From: Lachnospiraceae bacterium
Lineage (GTDB): Bacteria > Bacillota > Clostridia > Lachnospirales > Lachnospiraceae
Assembly: GCA_910575555.1 (NCBI GenBank)
Contig: CAJTFX010000005.1
Span: 220,457 to 284,456, forward strand
Direction of reading: 5' to 3'
Length of the DNA: 64,000 bases
Both the position numbers and the translations under genes were made by a program. Each line of letters opens with the position of its first letter. Position 1 is the first letter of the stretch. Below are positions 28,568 through 36,883 of this stretch, one piece after another. The notes beneath the pieces were generated by a model. It was given only the letters and a program-made list of their open reading frames with translations. It was not told the origin of the DNA and searched no databases.

Positions 28568-29944
28568 ATGGGTAATCAATTAGTGTGGCAGGATCGATTC
28601 AACATAGGAGTAGAAGTAATCGATAAAGAGCACAAAAAACTTTTCAGTATTCTGGGTAAGCTCTTTTCTAATAAAGGTCAGGATGAGAAGCACAAATGGG
28701 CCTGTCAGGAAGGAATCAAATACTTTAAAGAGCATGCCATGAAACATTTTGCAGAAGAAGAAGTCTATATGGCGTCCATCAGTTATCCGGGGTTTGAAAC
28801 CCACAGACGGGTGCACGACAATTTTCGGAAGAAAACCCTTCCGTCTCTGGAAAAAGAGCTGAATCAGTCCAATTACTCAGAAGAGGCAATGGAACATTTT
28901 CTGGGAGTCTGCGCCGGATGGCTGATTGGACACACACTGACAGAAGATCGTGCGATTACCGGGAGAGTAGAGAGCCGGTGGAGAGAATTGCTTCCGGAAG
29001 AGGAGCAGTCGGCAATGAGAAGAATGATTCTCAATCTTCTGGATGAAATGTTCGGGTTAAAGGCCCGGGTAGTCAGTGAATGTTACGGCGGGGAGCAGTT
29101 TGGAAAAGGGATTTACTACCGTCTTGTTTATGGTGCAAGCAAAGAAGAAAAATGGGAGATAATGCTGGTTTTTGAAGAAAAGCTCCTGGTGAAAACCATA
29201 GGAAGCCTGTTGGGAGCAGAATCAGAGGAAATGAGCGTTCTGGTGATGAATGCAGCCCGGTATACTGCGCGTCAGTTTGTGGAACGGATTCGGGATCAGT
29301 TCCTTCCTCCTGACATGTATGAGGTAAAAGAAGAAAATCTGCTCAGCCATGAGCAGTTTGAGAAGCGGTTTACAGGCGAGAAGCCGCAGTTCAGCCTGCT
29401 GTTCGATACAGGGAAAGGCTATTTCGCTTTCTGTGCCCTTGCGCCTCATCTGATTCAGGACGGAAAGGGAGCTGCTTTGGGAAGCGCAGCTTCCATTCAG
29501 GCAGGAAACGCCATGTCTGAGGTGGAAAAATACCTGAATAAAAGCCATGAGCATCAGAAACAGGTGAGCGGGAAAAAGAAACTGCTGGTTGTGGATGATT
29601 CGGAATTTATGCGTCTGGCTATGCAGGAGCTTCTGGGAGAGGACTATGAGATTGCAGAAACGGATTCCGGATTGGGAGCTATTCGCTGCATTACCTTAAA
29701 CCGGCCGGATTTGGTGCTGTTGGATTATGAGATGCCGGTTTGCGACGGCAGACAGGTGTTGGAGATGATTCGTTCTGAGAAGGAATTTGCAGATATTCCG
29801 GTTATGTTTCTGACCAGCCGGGTAGACAGAGAGAGCGTTCAGAAAGTCATATCCTTAAAGCCGGCCGGATATCTTTTGAAGTCTTTGGCTCCGGAGAAGA
29901 TTAAGAAAGAGATTGACGATTACTTTAAAAAGAAAAACAGATAA
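28568..29944 (+). CDS. Hemerythrin - CheX-like - response regulator fusion
   Basis: 458 aa; start ATG 28568 behind AAGGAGGATATC. Residues about 1-135 are a bacteriohemerythrin with its iron ligands in order: IDKEHKK, HAMKHFAEEE, HRRVH, and HTLTEDR. Residues about 150-330 resemble the CheX/CheC-type chemotaxis phosphatase fold (ILNLLDEMFGLKARVVSE onward). Residues about 340-458 are a receiver with phospho-acceptor Asp in LVLLDYEMPVCDG and Lys in YLLKS. An O2- or NO-sensing, phospho-relay protein is inferred. No output DNA-binding domain is present. Confidence 0.85.
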   Translation: MGNQLVWQDRFNIGVEVIDKEHKKLFSILGKLFSNKGQDEKHKWACQEGIKYFKEHAMKHFAEEEVYMASISYPGFETHRRVHDNFRKKTLPSLEKELNQSNYSEEAMEHFLGVCAGWLIGHTLTEDRAITGRVESRWRELLPEEEQSAMRRMILNLLDEMFGLKARVVSECYGGEQFGKGIYYRLVYGASKEEKWEIMLVFEEKLLVKTIGSLLGAESEEMSVLVMNAARYTARQFVERIRDQFLPPDMYEVKEENLLSHEQFEKRFTGEKPQFSLLFDTGKGYFAFCALAPHLIQDGKGAALGSAASIQAGNAMSEVEKYLNKSHEHQKQVSGKKKLLVVDDSEFMRLAMQELLGEDYEIAETDSGLGAIRCITLNRPDLVLLDYEMPVCDGRQVLEMIRSEKEFADIPVMFLTSRVDRESVQKVISLKPAGYLLKSLAPEKIKKEIDDYFKKKNR

Positions 29945-30119
29945 ACGGACGTTATTAAAGGGAACAGGTTTTCCCGGTATAAAAATTCCAATTATGGTAT
30001 ATCCTACATATATTCGAGAGTATACGTATTTGCCCAAGGACTTGCTGTAGTTACACAGCAAAACTTTTGGCAAAACATTCGGCTCACGGGTATAAAATAA
30101 AACAGTCAGGAGGATTATC

Positions 30120-30557
30120 ATGATTGGAATTTTTATTGCCCTTTTGTCAGGGGCGCTGATGAGTGTTCAGGGAGTGTTTAACACAGAGGTGACCAAGGGA
30201 ACCAGTATGTGGGTCAGCAACAGCTGGGTGCAGTTTTCGGCATTGGTGATTTGCCTGGTAGGGTGGTTTTTTACCGATCGGACAAGCTTTGCGGGGATTC
30301 TGCAGGTACAGCCCAAATACATGCTGCTGGGCGGCGTAATCGGGGCGTTTATTACCTACACGGTGATTAAAAGCATGGATGCGCTGGGGCCGGCCCAGGC
30401 GGTAATGCTGATTGTGATTGCCCAGTTGATTGTGGCGTATCTGATTGAGATATTCGGCTTGTTCGGCATGGAAAAGCAGCCCTTTGAATGGCGTAAAGTG
30501 ATTGGGATGGCAGTTTGTATCGGAGGAATTATCCTTTTTAAATGGGAGACCCGGTAA
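30120..30557 (+). CDS. Small DMT-superfamily (YdcZ/DUF606-like) transporter
   Basis: 145 aa with about four to five membrane segments; start ATG behind AGGAGGATTATC. MIGIFIALLSGALMSVQGVF followed by NTEVTKGTSMWVSN is the typical start of the four-to-five-helix EamA-like half transporters. These usually act as dimers. Substrate unknown. Confidence 0.8.
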   Translation: MIGIFIALLSGALMSVQGVFNTEVTKGTSMWVSNSWVQFSALVICLVGWFFTDRTSFAGILQVQPKYMLLGGVIGAFITYTVIKSMDALGPAQAVMLIVIAQLIVAYLIEIFGLFGMEKQPFEWRKVIGMAVCIGGIILFKWETR

Positions 30558-30751
30558 AATTTGCCCCGGATCAGTTTTGGACCTTATTGTAACAAAAATT
30601 TCTCAATATTTTTGAAATACTCTTGTAATAATTGGGGAAGTTCGTTACAATAGAAAAGATTCGTGAATAAGATTTTCTCTTCTTGCAGTATTGTTTTGAA
30701 AGAGGCAAATTGTAAGAGATGCAAACGCATACAGCGGGAAGGGAGAAACCT

Positions 30752-31402
30752 ATGGCAAAAATTATTATCATTTTCAGTATGACAGCATTGCTGCTTGCAG
30801 GCGGCTGCGGGAGCCCCGGGCCGGAAAATATTCTGTTGGAAGAATCGATGAAGAACGACGGGGCTGTGACCGGGAATGCTTCCGGGGAAAATCCGTCTCC
30901 AGGGAAGAATTCGTCTGAGACAAGTTCGGCCCAGGCAAAGAAGCCGACAGAGGGCCAGGTTCCGGAACAGGAAGAACATGCGCTTTATGTGCAGGTGAGC
31001 GGGGCCGTAAAATCCCCCGGCGTCTATCGGCTGGCGGAGGGCAGCCGCATTTTTCAGGCAGTGGAACTGGCAGGGGGCCTGCTGGAGCAGGCAGAAGCGG
31101 ATAAAATCAATCAGGCAGAGTGCTTAAAGGACGGCCAGATGATTTATATTCCGGCCGCCGGCGAGGAGGAACCGGAGGATTCTTTCGGGGAATCCCGAAA
31201 TGAGGACGGCAGAGTTAATCTGAATACCGCCACAGAAGCGGAGCTTATGGCCCTTCCGGGAATCGGAGCAGCCAAGGCGGGAAGCATTCTGGACTGGCGG
31301 GAAAAAAACGGCGGTTTTGGTCAGATAGAAGATTTGATGAAGGTTGAGGGAATCAAAGACGGTGTATTTGCAAAAATAAAGGACAGCGTTAAAGTTGATT
31401 GA
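30752..31402 (+). CDS. comEA: ComEA-like DNA-binding lipoprotein
   Basis: 216 aa from ATG 30752; signal peptide with lipobox LAGGC (near residue 18). A disordered Ser/Pro linker leads to an SLBB domain (VQVSGAVKSPGVYRLAEGS, about 80-145). The C-terminal helix-hairpin-helix domain (VNLNTATEAELMALPGIGAA, about 155-216) binds DNA non-specifically in competence. It overlaps no gene and lies 10 bases before a two-component pair. Its partner comEC four genes later is broken here. Confidence 0.92.
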   Translation: MAKIIIIFSMTALLLAGGCGSPGPENILLEESMKNDGAVTGNASGENPSPGKNSSETSSAQAKKPTEGQVPEQEEHALYVQVSGAVKSPGVYRLAEGSRIFQAVELAGGLLEQAEADKINQAECLKDGQMIYIPAAGEEEPEDSFGESRNEDGRVNLNTATEAELMALPGIGAAKAGSILDWREKNGGFGQIEDLMKVEGIKDGVFAKIKDSVKVD

Positions 31403-31412
31403 GGTGCAGATT

Positions 31413-32102
31413 ATGGCAAAGAGAGTTCTTGTAGTGGATGATGAAAAGTTAATCGTGAAAGGAATCCGGTTCAGTCTGGAGCAGGACGGCATGGAGGTGG
31501 ACTGCGCTTACGATGGAGAAGAGGCGCTGAAGCTTGCAACGGAGCAGCCGTATGATATGATACTGCTGGATCTTATGCTTCCCAAAATGGACGGCTTTGA
31601 AGTATGTCAGCATATACGGGAATTTTCTACCGTGCCGATTGTAATGCTTACCGCCAAAGGGGACGATATGGATAAGATTCTGGGCCTGGAATATGGGGCG
31701 GATGATTACATAACCAAGCCCTTTAACATTCTGGAGGTCAAGGCAAGGATTAAGGCCATTATGCGCAGAACCTCGCCCAATCAGCCGAAAAAAGAGAAGT
31801 CCAAAGTGATAGAAAACGGAGATTTGAAACTGGATCAGGAGAGCCGGCGGCTGTTTATTCTGGGCAGGGAAATCAATGTGACAGCCAGGGAATTTGACTT
31901 GTTGGAGCATCTGGTATTAAATCCCAATAAAGTATACAGCCGGGAAAATCTTCTGAACCTGGTGTGGGGGCCTGAGTACCCAGGGGATGTACGTACGGTG
32001 GATGTGCATGTGCGGCGTCTGAGGGAGAAAATTGAAGCCAATCCCAGTGAGCCGAAATATGTGCACACAAAATGGGGCGTAGGCTACTATTATCAGGGTT
32101 AG
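31413..32102 (+). CDS. OmpR/PhoB-family response regulator
   Basis: 229 aa: receiver domain (VVDDEKLIVKGI; phospho-acceptor Asp near 54 in MILLDLMLPKMDG; Lys in DDYITKPF) and winged-helix DNA-binding domain (REFDLLEHLVLNPNKVYSR onward). Start ATG 31413. A sensor kinase follows after 15 bases. Regulon unknown. Confidence 0.94.
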   Translation: MAKRVLVVDDEKLIVKGIRFSLEQDGMEVDCAYDGEEALKLATEQPYDMILLDLMLPKMDGFEVCQHIREFSTVPIVMLTAKGDDMDKILGLEYGADDYITKPFNILEVKARIKAIMRRTSPNQPKKEKSKVIENGDLKLDQESRRLFILGREINVTAREFDLLEHLVLNPNKVYSRENLLNLVWGPEYPGDVRTVDVHVRRLREKIEANPSEPKYVHTKWGVGYYYQG

Positions 32103-32117
32103 ATATAAAGGAAAGAA

Positions 32118-33533
32118 ATGAAAAAACTGAAATTTTTGCACAGCCTGAAATTCCGGCTGTTTTTATTGATGGCGCTGGTGGGGATTATTCCGAACTTTGT
32201 ACTGCGCACAGGAATTCTTATCAGCTATGAAAGCCGGGCGGTATCCAACCGGAGCATTGACATTGCAGGACAGGCGAAGATGCTGGGAAATCAGGTGATT
32301 ACATACAATTATCTCCAGGACCCTTCTGAAGAAATGATCAATGTCCAGCTGGAAATGCTGTCTAATATCTATGACGGCAGAATTATGATTATCAACAGCC
32401 GTTTTCAGATTGTAAAAGATACCTATGGCCTGGATACCGGGAAAACCATTATCTCTGAGGAAGTGGTGAAGAGTTTTCAGGGAGAGGAAATCACAAAGTA
32501 TGATTCCAGAAACCGCTATATTGAGCTTGCCATTCCTCTGAAAAAGGCAGATTCGGAAGAGAACCAGGGCGTTATGCTAGTCAGTGTGTCCACAGACAGC
32601 ATTATGATGAATTATGATTATCTGAAGGACAACGCTATGATTGTGGAACTGGCCTGTCTGGCAGTGATTCTGGGATTTGCCCTGTTCTGGTCCGGACGTC
32701 TGGTGCGGCCTTTGGGAAAATTAACCAAATATCTGGAAGAGGTGCAGACAGAGGATGAAGAGCAGTTAATGATTTCCGATTATGCGGAGACAGAAGCGAT
32801 TTCCCAGGCTTTTAATGAGATTTGGGGCAAAATGCGCGTGATTGATGATTCCAGGCAGGAATTTGTATCCAATGTGTCCCATGAACTGAAAACTCCCCTG
32901 ACCTCCATGAAGGTTCTGGCGGATTCCCTGTTAGCTCAGGGAGATGTTCCGGCGGAACTGTACAAGGAATTTATGGGGGATATTGCAGAGGAGATTGAAC
33001 GGGAGAATAAAATTATCAATGATCTGCTGTCCCTGGTGAAAATGGATAAATCTGCCGGAACTCTGAATGTTTCTGTAGTAAATATCAATGAACTTTTAGA
33101 GACGATTCTGAAACGGCTGCGGCCCATTGCGGCAGGGCAGAACATTGAACTGGTACTGGAAAGTTTCCGGCCTGTCAGCGCAGAAGTGGATGAAGTAAAG
33201 CTTTCTCTTGCCCTTTCGAATTTGGTGGAAAACGCCATCAAGTATAATAAACCGGAAGGATGGGTGCATGTTTCCCTGAATGCAGACCACAAATATTTCT
33301 TTGTGCGGGTGGAGGATTCCGGAATCGGAATACCGGAAGAATCCCTGGAGCATATCTATGAGCGGTTTTACCGGGCGGATAAGTCCCATTCCAGAGAAAT
33401 CGGCGGAACGGGCCTTGGCCTTGCCATCACAAGAAATGCCGTTCTGATGCACCGGGGCGCCATCAAAGCCCACAGCAAAGAGGGAGAGGGAACGGTTTTT
33501 ACGGTCCGTATTCCCCTGATGTATATTGTATAG
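32118..33533 (+). CDS. Sensor histidine kinase
   Basis: 471 aa membrane kinase, partner of the preceding regulator. Two membrane segments (about 12-32 and 175-195) bracket an extracellular sensor region; then a HAMP-like linker, H-box VSHELKTPLTSMK (His near 255), N-box LSNLVENAIKYN, and G-boxes VEDSGIGIP and GGTGLGLAIT. All catalytic motifs are intact. Architecture resembles PhoR/ResE-type kinases; the signal is unknown. Confidence 0.94.
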   Translation: MKKLKFLHSLKFRLFLLMALVGIIPNFVLRTGILISYESRAVSNRSIDIAGQAKMLGNQVITYNYLQDPSEEMINVQLEMLSNIYDGRIMIINSRFQIVKDTYGLDTGKTIISEEVVKSFQGEEITKYDSRNRYIELAIPLKKADSEENQGVMLVSVSTDSIMMNYDYLKDNAMIVELACLAVILGFALFWSGRLVRPLGKLTKYLEEVQTEDEEQLMISDYAETEAISQAFNEIWGKMRVIDDSRQEFVSNVSHELKTPLTSMKVLADSLLAQGDVPAELYKEFMGDIAEEIERENKIINDLLSLVKMDKSAGTLNVSVVNINELLETILKRLRPIAAGQNIELVLESFRPVSAEVDEVKLSLALSNLVENAIKYNKPEGWVHVSLNADHKYFFVRVEDSGIGIPEESLEHIYERFYRADKSHSREIGGTGLGLAITRNAVLMHRGAIKAHSKEGEGTVFTVRIPLMYIV

Positions 33534-33542
33534 GAGGATGGA

Positions 33543-34535
33543 ATGAGAAGAAAAAAACAAGGTCTGTATCTGCTGCTTCTGATTCTTTCCCTTGTGGGGC
33601 TTGCAGGATGTGAAAGAGGCCAGGAGGATGATTCGGAGTACAGGATATTCTATGTGAATAAAGAAAATACCAAAACAGTGGCAAGGGGATATGAGCCTGA
33701 AGCGAAGGATACTGAGGGGATGATCCAGGAGTTTCTGGACCGGCTGTTTCAGGCGGAAGAAAATAAGGATTACCGGCAGGCAGTGCCTCTGGATGTGAAG
33801 CTGGTGTCCTGGAAGCTGGAAAATGCCCAGCTGTATTTGCATTTTGGCAGCAGTTATATGGAAATGGACAATGTCACGGAGGTGCTGTGCCGGGCTGCGA
33901 TTGTAAGGACTTTAACCCAGGTAGAAGGAGTGGACTGCATTTCTTTTTATGTGGAGGATTCCCCGCTGATGGATGCGGGCGGAAGCCTGATTGGTCTTAT
34001 GACGGCGGAAACCTTCATTGAGAATCCGGGAGAGCAGATCAATACCATTCAGACAGCCAGTATTACCCTGTATTTTTCCAACAAAGACGGGACAGGGTTA
34101 ATTCCAAAGGTGCAGGAGGTTCACTACAGCAGCAATATTTCCATTGAAAAACTGGTGATGGAGCAGCTTTTGAAGGGGCCGGAGGGCGCAGGCGAGCGTT
34201 CCGCCATTCCGGAGGGCACCAAACTGGTCAATATATCCGTGTTGGACGGCGTTGGATTTGTAAATCTGAATGAAGGGTTTCTCACCCAGAATTATGAGAT
34301 TGCGGAGCCTGTGGTGATTTATTCTATTGTCAATTCTTTGGCGGAGCTTTCAAACATCAATAAAGTCCAGATTTCCGTCAACGGAGACAGCAACATGACT
34401 TACCGGGAAAAAATGGATTTGAATGTTATGTACGAAAGAAATCTGGATTACCTGGATGAAAGCGCCCGTACCAAGGAGGAGCAGATGGAAGAGGGCGCGG
34501 AGAAAGTAGTGATTGAGGAGGAAGCCGGTGACTAA
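33543..34535 (+). CDS. GerMN-domain lipoprotein
   Basis: 330 aa; start ATG behind TAGGAGGATGGA. Signal peptide with lipobox LAGC (near residue 22). Two tandem GerMN domains (about 50-165 and 180-300; second contains ISIEKLVMEQLLKGP and GVGFVNLNEGF) as in the sporulation/germination protein GerM. The tail is Glu-rich. Its position after a kinase/regulator pair suggests co-regulation. It overlaps the next gene by 8 bases. Confidence 0.88.
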   Translation: MRRKKQGLYLLLLILSLVGLAGCERGQEDDSEYRIFYVNKENTKTVARGYEPEAKDTEGMIQEFLDRLFQAEENKDYRQAVPLDVKLVSWKLENAQLYLHFGSSYMEMDNVTEVLCRAAIVRTLTQVEGVDCISFYVEDSPLMDAGGSLIGLMTAETFIENPGEQINTIQTASITLYFSNKDGTGLIPKVQEVHYSSNISIEKLVMEQLLKGPEGAGERSAIPEGTKLVNISVLDGVGFVNLNEGFLTQNYEIAEPVVIYSIVNSLAELSNINKVQISVNGDSNMTYREKMDLNVMYERNLDYLDESARTKEEQMEEGAEKVVIEEEAGD

Positions 34536-35409
34536 CCGTATGATTTGCTGCCTGGCTCTTTCTCTTCTTCTGGGAATTCTTTTCGGAAAAGAACAGAATC
34601 TCCTGTTTGCGGCGGGCTTTCTGGCATTTGCGGCTGCTTTGGGCCTGGCGGCAGGCAGAGACAGGAAAAAGGCATGGGAAAGGAGCCGCCTTTTTGCAGA
34701 AAATACCGGCTGTTACGGGGAAGCGGGCTGCCGTGGATTAAAAGATACGGATTGCCGTAAGGAAGCGGCCGGGTATCAGGATTCACTTTCTGCCGTCTCC
34801 AGGAAATGGAGCATTCGTGCGGCAATCCTGTTCCGCAGCCTGTGTTGCCTGCTGGCATTCTGCGCCGGTTCTTTTCAGTTTCAGACGCAGCAGCAGGTAC
34901 GGAACCGCCTGGAAACGGTATTGGAAGAAGGAGCTCAGATTACCCTTTGGGGAGAAGTAAAGAAGAGAGAAGAGAAGGAAGAGCAGTGCATATATTATCT
35001 GACAGATACCCGGGTGTTGGCAGGGGAAAGTATTTACCCTTCCTGCGGGATTCTGGTCTACAGTTCTAATCTGCATATCCGGCCGGGAAATATTCTGAGA
35101 GTTACCGGCAGCTATGCGCCATTTCAAATATCCCGCAATGAAGGGAATTTCGATGAAAAACAATATTACCAGAGTAAAAAAATAGAATTCCGCCTGTACG
35201 CAGAAGAGGAAACGCTGATTTCAGCCAGGGAGCGTAAAATGTCAGTGTTTCTGGAAAATCTGCGGCAAAAATTCCGCGGGGTTTATCTGCAGTGCATGTC
35301 TGAAAAAGACGCCGGGTTGCTGGCGGACATGACGCTTGGAGATAAGAGCCTGTTGGATCGGGAAGTGAAGGATTTATACCAAAGGGCGGGAATTTCCCAT
35401 ATTCTGGCC
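34528..35409 (+). pseudogene. comEC: comEC 5' fragment, interrupted by mobile element
   Basis: The gene starts at GTG 34528 behind GAGGAGG. N-terminal membrane segments are followed by the DUF4131/OB-like domain (ITLWGEVKKREEK to near SYAPFQISRNEGNFDEKQYY), then the start of the channel domain (LLADMTLGDKSLL). The reading frame matches ComEC up to GISHILA, where family members continue ISGLH; instead it runs into KKCTNEDVCV and a stop at 35442. The missing part includes the main channel and the metallo-beta-lactamase-like domain. DNA import by this locus is therefore lost while the element is present. Confidence 0.88.
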
Positions 35410-35500
35410 AAAAAATGTACTAATGAAGATGTATGTGTATAGTGTAGATATTGGGTGAAAATTAAACTAATCAAAAACAGAAAACACAAAAGGAGTAAAA

Positions 35501-35788
35501 ATGTGTATGCAGTGGGTTGTTGTGGAATATTATAATGTGAAATTTTATTTGATACTTAAGGGAGTAGAGGATATTTCTAAATTTGAGTATTTAAAAAGTA
35601 GAATAGAATCCGGTGAGAATTTATATATGAGAGATATTTATTCATGGTGTATTGTTCAAAGAATATGTGTAATAAGTAAAGTCGAATATTTGAAAAATAT
35701 TCCGATTTTAGCAAATATTTGGAACTATTATAGCTATTTGCGTGCCAAACTGGAATATAGAAAATTGAAATATAAGAATGGGATATAA
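35501..35788 (+). CDS. Unknown AT-rich cargo protein
   Basis: 95 aa; start ATG behind AAAGGAG. Rich in Tyr, Lys and Ile (YLKSRIESGENLYMRDIYSW). No domain recognised. First gene inside the element, with base use unlike the chromosome. Confidence 0.5.
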   Translation: MCMQWVVVEYYNVKFYLILKGVEDISKFEYLKSRIESGENLYMRDIYSWCIVQRICVISKVEYLKNIPILANIWNYYSYLRAKLEYRKLKYKNGI

Positions 35789-35917
35789 AAATATTGATTT
35801 ATAGTAAAATATGAAACTGAGTAGAAGGATGAGAACATGTTAGATTTTTCTATTAATTGAAATAAGAATATGCTATACTTTATTTGGATTTAGTAATTAT
35901 ATTAAGGGTGTGTAAGT

Positions 35918-36568
35918 ATGCTTGAATGGATAAAGAAACATAAAGTAGTAGTTGGAGTTATAATGGTAGTTATTATATTTGTAATCCCATTCTTAATTCA
36001 TTGTGCATTTAAGGTATATAGTTGTGACTTCTTGTCTACGGACAAGTGGGATGCTGGGGATATATTACAATTTTATGGTAGTATGCTTGCATTTATTGGC
36101 ACAGTATCATTAGGCGTTTTGTCGTTACATCAAAATCAAATTATTAAAGAAGAATCAGATAAAAGGATAAGATTACAAGAACTCCGAAAACGTGAAATGA
36201 TAAAACCTATGTTTAGAGTTAGACTTAAGAATAAATGTGATTGTAACAGTAAAATAGAAGTTCAAATAGAAAATATAACAGATAATGACGCATTTGAAGT
36301 GTATTTTTTCCCAATGCAAATAATAAATTCTAAGAAGGATATTTTATGGAAAAAGGAATCAACTATACACCAAGATGCAATATTGGGAAAGGAAATATAT
36401 ACTCTTAAATTGCAAAATGATGGGTGGATAGAGGATGATGTGTCTATAAAGATTGGGATGAAATGTAATGACAAATATGGTGGAGAACGAAAGTATAATA
36501 TATATGCATTTTGTAAAACAAAATCAGCACTACCACATTTCTATATAAAAGAAATTGTAGAAGTATAA
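35918..36568 (+). CDS. Two-TM membrane protein, possible defence-type cargo
   Basis: 216 aa; start ATG behind AAGGGTGTG. Two membrane helices (residues about 10-30 and 50-70, the second in FYGSMLAFIGTVSLGVLSL) are followed by a charged helix (QNQIIKEESDKRIRLQELRK) and a cytoplasmic beta-rich domain. The layout WDAGDILQFYGSMLAFIGT recalls a widespread family of uncharacterised membrane proteins often found among phage-defence cargo. That link is an impression, not a proven assignment. AT-rich and next to the element end. Confidence 0.6.
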   Translation: MLEWIKKHKVVVGVIMVVIIFVIPFLIHCAFKVYSCDFLSTDKWDAGDILQFYGSMLAFIGTVSLGVLSLHQNQIIKEESDKRIRLQELRKREMIKPMFRVRLKNKCDCNSKIEVQIENITDNDAFEVYFFPMQIINSKKDILWKKESTIHQDAILGKEIYTLKLQNDGWIEDDVSIKIGMKCNDKYGGERKYNIYAFCKTKSALPHFYIKEIVEV

Positions 36569-36615
36569 AGTAGTTGTTTCATTATTTTAGATAGATATAG
36601 ATGAAAATTTAACTA

Positions 36616-36644
36616 TTGACAGAAATCATCCCTACATATAGAAT
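36616..36644 (+). promoter_or_regulatory. Promoter of the ligA leader
   Basis: TTGACA (36616-36621), 17-nt spacer, TAGAAT (36639-36644). A leader of about 150 nt ends in the terminator hairpin at 36768. The whole 315-bp stretch 36569-36883 holds no gene, only this promoter, a GCAGA/TTCTGC hairpin and the terminator. Confidence 0.7.
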
Positions 36645-36767
36645 AAATATGACACACATTTATAATTCCAAGATACAGAAGGAATTACGAAACTTTTGTT
36701 CTAAGTAAAGTGTTTAGAACCTTAATTTTTGCAGATTAATTCTGCCATCATGTTTAAAATGCAGAAT

Positions 36768-36807
36768 GACATTGATTATTTTTATGGAATAATCGGTGTC
36801 TTTTTTT
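36768..36807 (+). terminator. Leader terminator, family copy A
   Basis: GACATTGATTATT (36768-36780) pairs with AATAATCGGTGTC (36788-36800), with two G-U pairs and a 7-nt loop, followed by seven T. It lies 77 nt before the ligA start, in the leader rather than after a gene. Confidence 0.85.
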
Positions 36808-36883
36808 GTGTTTAAACAAGAGCTGTAACGGAAATGAGGACGAATTTTCACTCAAACCAAAAAAGAAAGGAGCTGCAAGAAAT

